A DNA stretch of 16,410 nucleotides from an uncultured archaeon (lineage in GTDB: Archaea; Thermoproteota; Nitrososphaeria; Nitrososphaerales; Nitrosopumilaceae), in NCBI GenBank assembly GCA_950073955.1, contig CATMRH010000022.1, forward strand, positions 1 to 16,410, read 5' to 3'. The translations under genes and the position numbers were made by a program. This document shows, in pieces, positions 1-6,332 of the stretch. Each line of letters begins with the position of its first letter. Positions within the stretch are counted from its first letter, which is position 1. Below the pieces are notes generated by a model that worked only from the letters and a program-made list of their open reading frames with translations, ran no database searches and was not told the DNA's origin.

Positions 1-495
1 ATCTTCATCAACAATCATTTCTGCATGGTGTCCTGCTCTAGGTAATATTCCGACTGTATGTTTTTCAAATGCTGAACGGTCACCTCTAAGTTTTCCAGAA
101 ATTGTAATTTGAACTCCCATTGCTCCATTTTCCATGATTTGTTTTAATGTCCACATTGTTGCTCTCCTAAAAGCCGTTCCACGTTCAATGTGGGAGGCCA
201 TTCTGTTACACATAACACCTGGAACTAGTTCTGGTTTGTCAATTTCTACTACTGAAATTTGTGGGTTCTTTAAGTTAAAATCTGTTGCAAGTTTTTCGGT
301 AAGTGCTCTGATTCCAGTTCCTTTTCTTCCTATAACGATTCCAGGTCTTGTCACGTGTAGTGCAACTCTAGTTCCTGTTGGAGTTTTTGATATTTCTGCA
401 TGTGAAAAACCTGCATCTTTGATTGCTTCTCTCAGATAATCTTTGAGAAGCATCATGTTGTAATTATCTTTGATTACGTTTTTGACTGCTGACAT
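1..495 (-). CDS. rps3: 30S ribosomal protein S3 (uS3), C-terminal part outside window
   Basis: The first 165 residues of archaeal uS3, a small-subunit protein at the mRNA entry side of the ribosome, are present; the gene runs off the window edge at base 1 with the frame open. It starts with ATG at 495. A type 2 KH RNA-binding domain is visible, with its loop GRKG at residues 56-59 in the context RPGIVIGRKGTGIRAL, followed by the typical stretch around residues 98-113 (NRMASHIERGTAFRR). The start lies 2 nt after the rpl22 stop, and the end of rpl22 supplies a GGAG ribosome binding site, so the two are probably translationally coupled in one operon. No oddity is visible in the part present. Confidence 0.97.
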   Translation of the reverse strand, partial: MSAVKNVIKDNYNMMLLKDYLREAIKDAGFSHAEISKTPTGTRVALHVTRPGIVIGRKGTGIRALTEKLATDFNLKNPQISVVEIDKPELVPGVMCNRMASHIERGTAFRRATMWTLKQIMENGAMGVQITISGKLRGDRSAFEKHTVGILPRAGHHAEMIVDED

Positions 496-497
496 TT

Positions 498-956
498 CTA
501 AATCTCCTGAGCCACTAATTCTACGTGAGTTAATACATCGTTCTTAGGAGTTGCTCTTCCCATTGCTCTTGGAATGAATCTTTTTATTGTTACTCCTTTG
601 TGAACAGTTGCGTTTATAATTTTTAATCTATCCAAATCCATTCCTTTGTATTCTGCATTTGATTCTAAATTATCTAAAACTTTGATGAATTCTTTTGCTG
701 TTTTTTGTGGATAACGTCCTGACATCATTCCAGGATCTGATTTATGTCCTACTTGGTTTTTGAATCGTCTAAATGCAACTGCTCTGTCTTTGTGAATTAC
801 TGCTTGTAAGAAATCTCTTGCTTTTTCAATTGACATTCCTTTTATTGCAACTGCTACTTCACGTGCATGTTTGTGTGAAATGTCTTTTTCTCTTAATGAT
901 GAACGTACATGTCTTGTTGCATCATAATTTTGGAAAGCGTAACCGAATCTACCCAT
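498..956 (-). CDS. rpl22: 50S ribosomal protein L22 (uL22)
   Basis: Archaeal uL22, a large-subunit protein lining the nascent peptide exit tunnel. The N-terminus MGRFGYAFQNYDATRHVRSS and the stretch KHAREVAVAIKGMSIEKA are typical of the archaeal family, and 152 residues is the usual length. I chose ATG at 956 over a GTG three codons upstream (965, overlapping the rps19 stop as GTGA) because a Shine-Dalgarno-like GAAGTGAT lies immediately upstream of the ATG and because archaeal homologues begin MGRFGY. It lies between rps19 (5 nt gap) and rps3 (2 nt gap) in the conserved ribosomal operon. Confidence 0.96.
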   Translation of the reverse strand: MGRFGYAFQNYDATRHVRSSLREKDISHKHAREVAVAIKGMSIEKARDFLQAVIHKDRAVAFRRFKNQVGHKSDPGMMSGRYPQKTAKEFIKVLDNLESNAEYKGMDLDRLKIINATVHKGVTIKRFIPRAMGRATPKNDVLTHVELVAQEI

Positions 957-961
957 AATAA

Positions 962-1357
962 TCACTTCAATGGTACATAGAGACTGGATCTCGATGCTCC
1001 TACACCTGGTGCCCCATGTGAGACTTTTTTGTTTGTTATGACATATTCTCCCAGATAATGCCCAATCATTTCTGTTTTAATTGAGACTGGAACAAATTCT
1101 TTTCCTGAAAAAACATCTACTGTAACATCTACCATGTGAGGTAGAATAATCAAATCTCTTAGGTGAGTTTTGATAGGATTCTTCAATTTACCTGCTTTTG
1201 CAGACTTTATCTCCTCAATTAGTTTCCTCTTTCCATCAGTAATACCTCTGGTGAGAGATCTTCTTTGTCTGGAGTTGAATAAGAGGAATAATTTCTCGAA
1301 AGATGTGTTTTCTAACTCCTCTTTCGGAATCCCTCTGTATGAAAATTGTTTAACCAT
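962..1357 (-). CDS. rps19: 30S ribosomal protein S19 (uS19)
   Basis: uS19 of the small-subunit head, 131 residues, usual for the archaeal/eukaryotic form, which carries an N-terminal extension compared with bacteria. The conserved core from about residue 71 (ILPHMVDVTVDVFSGKEFV) through MIGHYLGEY and the C-terminal HGAPGVGASRSS is diagnostic. The ATG at 1357 is preceded by a clear ribosome binding site, GAGGAGAAG at 1362-1370. The gap to the preceding rpl23 is 44 nt, the largest in the ribosomal cluster, and this is exactly where rpl2 lies in most genomes; no trace of rpl2 is seen. Confidence 0.97.
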   Translation of the reverse strand: MVKQFSYRGIPKEELENTSFEKLFLLFNSRQRRSLTRGITDGKRKLIEEIKSAKAGKLKNPIKTHLRDLIILPHMVDVTVDVFSGKEFVPVSIKTEMIGHYLGEYVITNKKVSHGAPGVGASRSSLYVPLK

Positions 1358-1401
1358 TCTTCTTCTCCTCTGTTAATATAATTCGAGTTTTACGGTCCAT
1401 A

Positions 1402-1668
1402 TTATAGCATTCCTATCTTTGTTGCCAAATCCCTAGCTTTTGCTGTAGTCTCAAACTTAACATAACACTTTTTACCATAAATTGTTCTTGCAGTGTTAAC
1501 TTTGGTAACGTTTTCGTTGTAAAGTATTTTTATGGCCTCAGCGATTTGTGGTTTAGTTGCAGAATTTTCTGCAATGAAACAAACTTTACTTTCATTTTCT
1601 ACCATTGCAAATGTTTTTTCTGTAATGTGTGGCTTTACAATGATTTTATTTGCTTGGTCTAAATTCAT
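1402..1668 (-). CDS. rpl23: 50S ribosomal protein L23 (uL23)
   Basis: uL23, 88 residues, a large-subunit protein at the peptide tunnel exit where SRP and chaperones dock. The sequence shows the family pattern: IVKPHITEKTFAMVE near the N-terminus, the segment KPQIAEAIKILYNENVTKVNT in the middle, and a basic strand ending in KARDLATKIGML. Its ATG overlaps the stop codon of rpl4 as ATGA, implying translational coupling. The next gene downstream is rps19 rather than the expected rpl2. Confidence 0.97.
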   Translation of the reverse strand: MNLDQANKIIVKPHITEKTFAMVENESKVCFIAENSATKPQIAEAIKILYNENVTKVNTARTIYGKKCYVKFETTAKARDLATKIGML

Positions 1669-2477
1669 TGTGTTTTCACCATTAACTCCAGATGTGTTGA
1701 TTTAATTTTCCCAATTTCTTTAATTGCTGATTTGGTATATACTGTTAATCTAATTGGATCAGAACCTGGCGCTAAGTCTAATACGCTCAAATCTTTAACA
1801 TTTTTTGCTTCTACTCCTGGAAGTGCGCCTATTGCTTTTCTTAAGTTTGAAGAATCTATTGTTACAAACAAAACACTCTTTCCAACTTTCTTACTTCTTC
1901 CTCTAAGTCTTGATTGTCCAGAACGTATTTTTCTTGATTCTAATCTCTTAATGTCTTGTGATAGATTTAATGAATCCAACACCTTGGAGATTTCACTAGT
2001 TTTAGAAATTGATTCAATATCATCTGATATTATAATTGGGAATGATTCAATACCTTCAACTTTGTGACCACGTAATTCTACAAGATCTTTTGATGCTGTA
2101 GCTGCAATTGCAGAACATAATGCTAGTTTGTTTTCTTTTTTGTTTAATTTTTTGTAAATTACTTTTCCAACAATAGGTGGATGTGCTTGTCTTCCTCCTC
2201 TAGTTGACGCAACTTCGGCACCTTGACCTGATCTTCCTCCTCCTCCTCCAGTCGCTCTGGCTACACGAGATACACCTTGACCTGTAGGCGGATTGTTTGA
2301 GTCTGCTACTACATCTTGACCTGCAGTTGGGTGCCTTCCCTGTGGTTGGAATTTGTGTGAAGTTAAATTAGTGAAAGCTTTGTGAATTAATTCCCTTCTA
2401 AATGGAGTCAAGAATACAATTGGAAGTTCCACTTCTCCGTCTTTTGCTCCGGCAATAGTGTACGCAGTTGTCTTCAT
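1665..2477 (-). CDS. rpl4: 50S ribosomal protein L4 (archaeal L4/L1e, uL4)
   Basis: uL4 of archaeal/eukaryotic type (L1e), 270 residues. It binds 23S rRNA and sends a loop into the exit tunnel; the glycine/arginine-rich loop is visible around residues 64-100 (RVARATGGGGGRSGQGAEVA, then RGGRQAHPP). The C-terminal half carries the archaeal pattern SRKIRSGQSRLRGR. The ATG overlaps the rpl3 stop by one base (TAATG), and a GGAGGT ribosome binding site sits inside the last codons of rpl3, so expression should be coupled. Its stop overlaps the start of rpl23. Confidence 0.97.
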   Translation of the reverse strand: MKTTAYTIAGAKDGEVELPIVFLTPFRRELIHKAFTNLTSHKFQPQGRHPTAGQDVVADSNNPPTGQGVSRVARATGGGGGRSGQGAEVASTRGGRQAHPPIVGKVIYKKLNKKENKLALCSAIAATASKDLVELRGHKVEGIESFPIIISDDIESISKTSEISKVLDSLNLSQDIKRLESRKIRSGQSRLRGRSKKVGKSVLFVTIDSSNLRKAIGALPGVEAKNVKDLSVLDLAPGSDPIRLTVYTKSAIKEIGKIKSTHLELMVKTQ

Positions 2478-3469
2478 TATACTACTACCTCCAAAATGTT
2501 TGGTTTGAGAACTTTGGCTGGAACGTTTCTGATTTGACTTCTTAGTTTGATTAATCTTCTATATGTTCCAGGAACTGAACCTTTTAGAACAATAAAATCT
2601 CCTTTAACCAATCCAAAGTGTTTGTATCCTCCATCTGGATTAATTTTAATTTGATCATCATCTGTATTTCCTATAATCATAATCCGTTTATCATATTCTG
2701 TTCTTTGATGGAACCCCATCTGTCCTGCTCTTGGAACTGTATACATGACACTTTGTGGAGAGATTGGGCCTAGTGAACCTACTTCTCTAACTGTTTTTCT
2801 TGATTTGTGTTGTTTCTTTTTTACACCCCATCTCTGAATGACACCTTGCCATCCCTTACCTTTGGTAATTGCAGCAACATCAACAGTTGAACCAAGTTCG
2901 AAAATTTGATCAATTTTAATTTCTTTTCCAAGTAATTCTTTAACATGAGTAAATTGTTTTTGTATGTCTCCACCACTAACTGAAGCTTCAAAAACATATG
3001 GTTTTTTTTGTTCTAATCCAGCTGCACGTGGGGAAACTGCAACAATTGCAAAGATTTCTTTAATCTTACCTAATCTTTTTTCTGCATTTTCTAATGCCCC
3101 CTCTTTATTTTTTAATGTAATTTCTTTTGTAATATATTTTGGAATGTCTTCTGCATATACATCAAATTCTGCACGTAATCCATAATGATCTTTTGAATAT
3201 CCTCTAATCCCTAAAATTAGCACTGGAGGTGTTACCAAGACTGTCCCAAGACTAACAAGTTGTTTTCCTGCATTTGGTGTCTTTTCACGATCGTCAATAT
3301 TTACTATCTGTACACAACCTGCTTTGAATCCACAATGAGCTAAAATTTTTGGTTCATCTGAATCTAATTTTGGCCAGGCTCTAATCCTTGCTTCCATGCT
3401 TTTGGCACGTCCTCTAGGTGAGTATGCAAGACTTCCTCTGCGTGGTTGATGGTGTTTACGAGCGCCCAT
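2477..3469 (-). CDS. rpl3: 50S ribosomal protein L3 (uL3)
   Basis: uL3, 330 residues, the archaeal/eukaryotic long form; it reaches the peptidyl transferase centre. Recognisable parts are the basic N-terminus (ARKHHQPRRGSLAYSPRGRA), the stretch KGKGWQGVIQRWGVKKKQHK in the middle, and RAGQMGFHQRTEYDKR. It is the first gene of the ribosomal cluster here. No close ribosome binding site precedes the ATG at 3469, but a TATA-like box TTTAATAG at 3503-3496 would place the transcription start within a few bases of the ATG, so a leaderless or very short 5' leader is likely. Upstream lies a perfect GTTAACC-N14-GGTTAAC palindrome (see separate entry). Confidence 0.97.
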   Translation of the reverse strand: MGARKHHQPRRGSLAYSPRGRAKSMEARIRAWPKLDSDEPKILAHCGFKAGCVQIVNIDDREKTPNAGKQLVSLGTVLVTPPVLILGIRGYSKDHYGLRAEFDVYAEDIPKYITKEITLKNKEGALENAEKRLGKIKEIFAIVAVSPRAAGLEQKKPYVFEASVSGGDIQKQFTHVKELLGKEIKIDQIFELGSTVDVAAITKGKGWQGVIQRWGVKKKQHKSRKTVREVGSLGPISPQSVMYTVPRAGQMGFHQRTEYDKRIMIIGNTDDDQIKINPDGGYKHFGLVKGDFIVLKGSVPGTYRRLIKLRSQIRNVPAKVLKPNILEVVV

Positions 3470-3495
3470 GACTAAGACGCCTCATCGATTGCCCT

Positions 3496-3503
3496 CTATT
3501 AAA
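3496..3503 (-). promoter_or_regulatory. Probable TATA box of the rpl3 ribosomal operon
   Basis: TTTAATAG on the minus strand, centred about 30 nt from the rpl3 start codon. In archaea transcription starts about 25-27 nt downstream of the TATA box, so the mRNA would begin about 5 nt before the ATG. Inferred from position and composition only. Confidence 0.5.
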
Positions 3504-3516
3504 CCATATGAGATAT

Positions 3517-3546
3517 CGTTAACCACTGTAAAAATATTGGTTAACC
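3517..3546. promoter_or_regulatory. BirA-operator-like palindrome upstream of rpl3
   Basis: Perfect inverted repeat GTTAACC (3518-3524), 14-base spacer, GGTTAAC (3539-3545). The two GTTAAC cores start 22 bp apart, about two helical turns. The edge is 13 bp upstream of the rpl3 TATA box. Architecture and position match the palindrome in front of bioB at 11255-11284, and the half-sites have the form of the known biotin operator. The binding protein is unknown; it could be BirA or a more general regulator. Confidence 0.6.
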
Positions 3547-3563
3547 AAATATGACTAAAATTA

Positions 3564-3674
3564 TTATGGCTTTAACAAATCTGATACCATATTCCAAATA
3601 GTAATTGCGCCAATTATAATTCCTGCTGCGCCCATCACACTTGCAACTAACAAGAAATTTTTTCTTTCTGCCAT
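3564..3674 (-). CDS. 36-residue single-helix membrane microprotein
   Basis: A short open frame of 36 residues between the SPOUT methyltransferase and rpl3. It starts with ATG 1 nt after the methyltransferase stop (TAA-T-ATG) and ends in two consecutive TAA codons. The protein has a charged N-terminus (MAERKN) followed by one hydrophobic segment at about residues 7-27 rich in Gly, Ala and Ile, then a short amphipathic tail ending in DLLKP, consistent with one membrane helix. Tight coupling to the gene before it argues that it is translated. No family is recognised; an Sss1/SecE-like or other small membrane subunit is possible in form, but I see no diagnostic motif. Confidence 0.65.
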   Translation of the reverse strand: MAERKNFLLVASVMGAAGIIIGAITIWNMVSDLLKP

Positions 3675-3675
3675 A

Positions 3676-4488
3676 TTATGATATTCTTTGAGAATTAATT
3701 ATTGCTAATGTTCCTAGTAATGCTTCTTCTAGACGTACAGTTTGAGTAGCTTGATCCGGGAAAAAATTTAGAATCTTTGCATTTTGTATATTTTTTATCC
3801 TTCCTCCCAAAATTTCATGAACTCCTTTTTCAGGAGAGCCAAACACTATCAGTGTTGGCTGTTCTGATTTTATATATTTAGAAATCTGTTCTTTTGTTGC
3901 AGTTTTTCCTTTTCTAGATGTGATGATTATATTTCCCTTCCACTCGTTTAATAGTGAAAATAAGTTTGCTCTCTCTTTTACTGAGTATCCCCAATAATCT
4001 GGAACTTCGTTTTTATCAATTTCTTTTACCGATAATTTAGGATAACCTTCTTTGAATTGAACTGTAACTCTTTTTCCTATTGAGGTCTTACCAAAAAATT
4101 GTACTAGATGGTTAATTCCAACATCTACAAATTTTTTCCCTTTAATACTAACTACAATCCCTTCTCTTACATCTCCCCTATTGATCTTTTTTGAATTTGC
4201 GGGTGTTATGTGACTTGGAATTTTTAGTGGATGAAGTACTCCTGCAAACTTTAGGTCATTCATTTTAGGAAATAATCTTCTTCTCAAAAATTGTGGTGTT
4301 TCTAAATATTTCAGAATCATTACTAGTAGACTTCCATCTTGTTTGTTGTTTCCATCTTGGTAGACATAGATTGTATCTATTTTGAAAATAGAACAAGCCC
4401 TTGCTAGAACTGATATTTTTCTAGTCTTGTCTATCTTAAGTGAATCATCAGATAGTGCTGATTCAGGAATAGCGACTGATAATTTCAA
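3676..4488 (-). CDS. SPOUT-family RNA methyltransferase (DUF171/COG2106 type)
   Basis: A 270-residue putative RNA methyltransferase of the archaeal/eukaryotic SPOUT family often called DUF171 or putative RNA uridine N3 methyltransferase, frequently found beside rpl3 in archaea. The N-terminal half of the knot fold starts with SVAIPESALSD and continues with KISVLARACSIFKIDTIYVY. An inserted OB-like domain spans about residues 88-160. The C-terminal SAM-binding knot shows VFGSPEKGVHEI at 215-226 and NFFPDQATQTVRLEEALLG at 241-259. The start codon is TTG at 4488: an in-frame stop lies three codons upstream and the next ATG would delete the N-terminal motif. A TATA-like TTTTAAC block at 4517-4510 is placed for a leaderless TTG start. 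It lies 32 nt after psmA. Its RNA target is not known from sequence. Confidence 0.88.
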   Translation of the reverse strand: MKLSVAIPESALSDDSLKIDKTRKISVLARACSIFKIDTIYVYQDGNNKQDGSLLVMILKYLETPQFLRRRLFPKMNDLKFAGVLHPLKIPSHITPANSKKINRGDVREGIVVSIKGKKFVDVGINHLVQFFGKTSIGKRVTVQFKEGYPKLSVKEIDKNEVPDYWGYSVKERANLFSLLNEWKGNIIITSRKGKTATKEQISKYIKSEQPTLIVFGSPEKGVHEILGGRIKNIQNAKILNFFPDQATQTVRLEEALLGTLAIINSQRIS

Positions 4489-4509
4489 TGTAATTTAATC
4501 TCACAATCA

Positions 4510-4517
4510 GTTAAAAG
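4510..4517 (-). promoter_or_regulatory. Possible TATA box for the SPOUT methyltransferase gene
   Basis: CTTTTAAC on the minus strand, centred about 25 nt from the TTG start, in the short gap after psmA. It may allow separate transcription of the methyltransferase, microprotein and ribosomal genes; readthrough from psmA is equally possible. Confidence 0.35.
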
Positions 4518-4520
4518 TAA

Positions 4521-5258
4521 TTATTTTTGCTCATGTGGATATTTTTCTTTGGCAGTTTTTGCAAAATTTGTAATTTGATCTTTAGAAAGTATTTCATACA
4601 AACCTGTTTCCGTTTTAATGTGTGCCATTTTGATATGATCTACTCCTTCTTTATCTTCACTTGATAGATAAATTCCTGCTGTAGCTAATGCTGAAGCGTC
4701 ATCTAATGAAAGATCATTTTTGTAAGTTTTTTCTAAAAAGTCAGTTACTTCTTCAGAACCTGCCCCAATTGCAATTGCGTCATAAGAGATGTATGTCCCA
4801 CTGGGATCAGTAAGATACATCTGTGGTACTTTATTCACTACTCCTCCTAGAATCAGTGCAACACCAAAAGGTCTTACACCTGCATATTGTGTATATTGTT
4901 GACATTGGTCAGCTAAATGTTTAGCAATCGTTTCAACATCAACTGGTTCATCATAAATCATTTTGTTACTTTGAGAAAAGAATCTTGCATTGTCTACTTG
5001 ACTTCTTGCATCTGGAATATATCCTGCTGCTGCAACTCCAACATGATCATCAATTTGGAAAATCTTTTGCGCCGTTTCAGAAATCTGTAATTTTCTTGGT
5101 TTTTCTTCAACTGCGATAACTATGCCCTCTTTACATTTTACGCCAACTGCGATTGTTCCTCTCTTAACAGTCTCGATAGCATACTCTACTTGGTAGAGTC
5201 TACCATCTGGTGAAAATACTGTAATTGCTCTATCGTAACCTTGTTGTTGAGGAAGCAT
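4521..5258 (-). CDS. psmA: 20S proteasome alpha subunit
   Basis: Alpha subunit forming the outer rings and gate of the archaeal 20S proteasome, which degrades unfolded proteins in the cytoplasm with an AAA ATPase (PAN or Cdc48). The N-terminal gate and signature MLPQQQGYDRAITVFSPDGR followed by LYQVEYAIETVKRGT is diagnostic; the conserved RPFGVALILGG and DPSGTYISYDAIAIGAGS follow. Length 245 residues is normal. I chose ATG at 5258, because alpha subunits begin MLPQQ..YDRAITVFSPDG; a TTG three codons upstream adds NQ only. No ribosome binding site is seen, but an AT block centred 26.5 nt upstream suggests a leaderless transcript. It is divergent from the DUF371 gene and shares that block. Confidence 0.96.
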   Translation of the reverse strand: MLPQQQGYDRAITVFSPDGRLYQVEYAIETVKRGTIAVGVKCKEGIVIAVEEKPRKLQISETAQKIFQIDDHVGVAAAGYIPDARSQVDNARFFSQSNKMIYDEPVDVETIAKHLADQCQQYTQYAGVRPFGVALILGGVVNKVPQMYLTDPSGTYISYDAIAIGAGSEEVTDFLEKTYKNDLSLDDASALATAGIYLSSEDKEGVDHIKMAHIKTETGLYEILSKDQITNFAKTAKEKYPHEQK

Positions 5259-5278
5259 TTGATTCAAAGTCTTTGAAA

Positions 5279-5290
5279 GTTTAATTTAAG
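5279..5290. promoter_or_regulatory. Shared bidirectional TATA block of psmA and the DUF371 gene
   Basis: The 12-bp block GTTTAATTTAAG (plus) / CTTAAATTAAAC (minus) is centred at 5284.5, which is 26.5 nt from the psmA ATG (5258) and 26.5 nt from the DUF371 GTG (5311). The gap between the two start codons is only 52 bp and contains no other AT-rich box, so one element probably serves both leaderless transcripts. Confidence 0.55.
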
Positions 5291-5310
5291 TCTAGCCAAT
5301 TAGATTTGGC

Positions 5311-5727
5311 GTGAGATTCGAAATTCAATTTTCTGGAAATGAATGTATTAGATCAAATCACCAAAAAACTATAGAGATTACAAAAGAGTCTCACTTAACA
5401 CCCCAAGGGGATTGTATAATTGGTGTTAATGCAACTTCAGGCTGCGCTGATTTGCCTCAAGAATTAAAAGACAAACTCAAAGTTTCTGGTGCTAAAGTAA
5501 CTTTTTCAATTCGTGTTGGAAAGTGTGAATTTGTACTAGAGGGAAAAGGCCATCCTGATCTAATCCTTACTCATTCTGAAGATATTGTTATTAGAAAAAG
5601 CGATTTCATATGTCCTAGAACTTTGGCTGTTAAATGTGACAAAGCATCTGATCTATTACCAAGAGAGATGGTTTCATTATTACAAGATCCAAAAACAAAA
5701 GGGACCTTTACTATTGTTGTAGAGTAA
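5311..5727 (+). CDS. DUF371 family protein
   Basis: A 138-residue protein that I recognise as the DUF371 family, a mostly archaeal family of unknown function. Characteristic stretches are the N-terminal FSGNECIRSNHQKTIEITKE, the HLTPQGDCIIGVNAT segment at about 28-42 with a conserved H..GDCIIG pattern, and GHPDL with the later ICPRTLAVKCDKAS. Conserved His, Asp and Cys residues could bind a metal, but this is conjecture. The start is GTG at 5311, since an in-frame TAG lies six codons upstream and no ATG precedes the conserved N-terminus. It is divergent from psmA with a 52-bp shared promoter region; this neighbourhood may hint at a housekeeping role. Confidence 0.85.
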   Translation: MRFEIQFSGNECIRSNHQKTIEITKESHLTPQGDCIIGVNATSGCADLPQELKDKLKVSGAKVTFSIRVGKCEFVLEGKGHPDLILTHSEDIVIRKSDFICPRTLAVKCDKASDLLPREMVSLLQDPKTKGTFTIVVE

Positions 5728-5736
5728 GTGTGACAA

Positions 5737-5744
5737 TTTTATAG
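5737..5744 (+). promoter_or_regulatory. Probable TATA box of the 39-residue microprotein gene
   Basis: TTTTATAG on the plus strand, centred about 25 nt upstream of the ATG at 5765, the spacing expected for a leaderless archaeal transcript. Confidence 0.45.
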
Positions 5745-5764
5745 GCATACTTTTAGTTTTGATT

Positions 5765-5884
5765 ATGGGTCGAAAAACCAATATTTTCATTTTGATTCCT
5801 TTAGCTGCTTTTGCTACTTTGATCCTTGGATTTGGAATGTATAACACATTATGTAAAAACGCTAATATCCCTTTACCCTGTTAG
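5765..5884 (+). CDS. 39-residue single-helix membrane microprotein
   Basis: A short frame of 39 residues from ATG 5765 to TAG 5884 in the gap after the DUF371 gene. A basic N-terminus (MGRKTN) precedes one hydrophobic segment at about residues 7-28 (IFILIPLAAFATLILGFGM), then a short tail with two cysteines (NTLCKNANIPLPC), which would lie outside the membrane if the positive-inside rule holds. The tail cysteines could form a disulfide. It has its own TATA box at leaderless distance and a T-rich stretch after the stop, which supports a real transcription unit. No family is recognised. Confidence 0.6.
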   Translation: MGRKTNIFILIPLAAFATLILGFGMYNTLCKNANIPLPC

Positions 5885-5892
5885 AATTCATC

Positions 5893-5922
5893 AAATCTTT
5901 TCTAATTATTTCCTGTTTTAGT
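5893..5922 (+). terminator. Possible T-rich terminator after the microprotein gene
   Basis: Pyrimidine-rich DNA with several T-runs (TCTTTTCTAATTATTTCC and a following TTTT) just after the stop codon. Archaeal RNA polymerase terminates at oligo-T without a required hairpin; the assignment rests on composition only. Confidence 0.35.
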
Positions 5923-5972
5923 TAATTCTGGTTTAGCAAGATTCTCTTAAAGTATAACTCATTAGAAATTTC

Positions 5973-6314
5973 ATGGTAAAACCGATCATCGAGTTACCAA
6001 TTTCCAAAAAACCTACAGACATGGAACTAAAAAAACTGAAAGAATATTTCAAAGAAATGCCTGTAGAAGAGATACTTTCTGGACTAAAATTTGCTAGGAA
6101 CAGATGGTCTGCAAAAGATGCTGGAACTCTAAAAGTAGGAAGAAAAAGTATTATTAAAAAAGAGGTTCATTCCGTAACTATCGAACAAGCTCAATGGAGA
6201 TTAAAGAACTGGAAGATGATGATAGCAAATTATCGACGACGTGGATATAGCTATCCTACAATTTCTAGAATAAAGAAAATTCTAGTTCAGAAAAGTAAAA
6301 AGAAATCAAAATAA
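5973..6314 (+). CDS. Small basic protein of unknown function
   Basis: A 113-residue lysine- and arginine-rich protein that I cannot place in a named family. It is predicted mostly helical, with an N-terminal segment (ELKKLKEYFKEMPVEEILSGL) and a central WRLKNWKMMIANYRRRGYSYP motif, and ends in a run of basic residues (QKSKKKSK). Strong positive charge suggests nucleic acid binding, which is inference only. A TATA-like TTAAAGTAT about 23 nt upstream of the ATG fits a leaderless mRNA, and the gene is convergent with the cdvB-like gene, 18 nt apart. Base composition is like its neighbours, and there is no sign of transfer. Confidence 0.72.
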   Translation: MVKPIIELPISKKPTDMELKKLKEYFKEMPVEEILSGLKFARNRWSAKDAGTLKVGRKSIIKKEVHSVTIEQAQWRLKNWKMMIANYRRRGYSYPTISRIKKILVQKSKKKSK

Positions 6315-6332
6315 ATATTGACTAGAAAAATT

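Noticed and set aside
498..958. Plus-strand frame opposite rpl22 (773-958), leucine-rich
   Set aside because: Antisense shadow of a lysine/alanine-rich ribosomal protein; low-complexity translation.
1373..1383. TATA-like AATTATATTAA before rps19 as an internal promoter
   Set aside because: It is only about 21 nt from the ATG, which would put the transcription start inside the gene, and a good ribosome binding site lies between, so it is better explained as AT-rich spacer.
1350..1400. A 16-codon frame (ATG at 1400, minus strand) in the gap where rpl2 would be, overlapping the rps19 start
   Set aside because: It contains the rps19 ribosome binding site and overlaps rps19 out of frame; no resemblance to uL2. 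Most likely spacer.
3517..3546. Palindrome before rpl3 as a transcription terminator hairpin of the microprotein gene
   Set aside because: A 14-base loop with a 7-bp AT-rich stem is weak, no T-run follows, and the same architecture recurs at the bioB promoter, which favours an operator.
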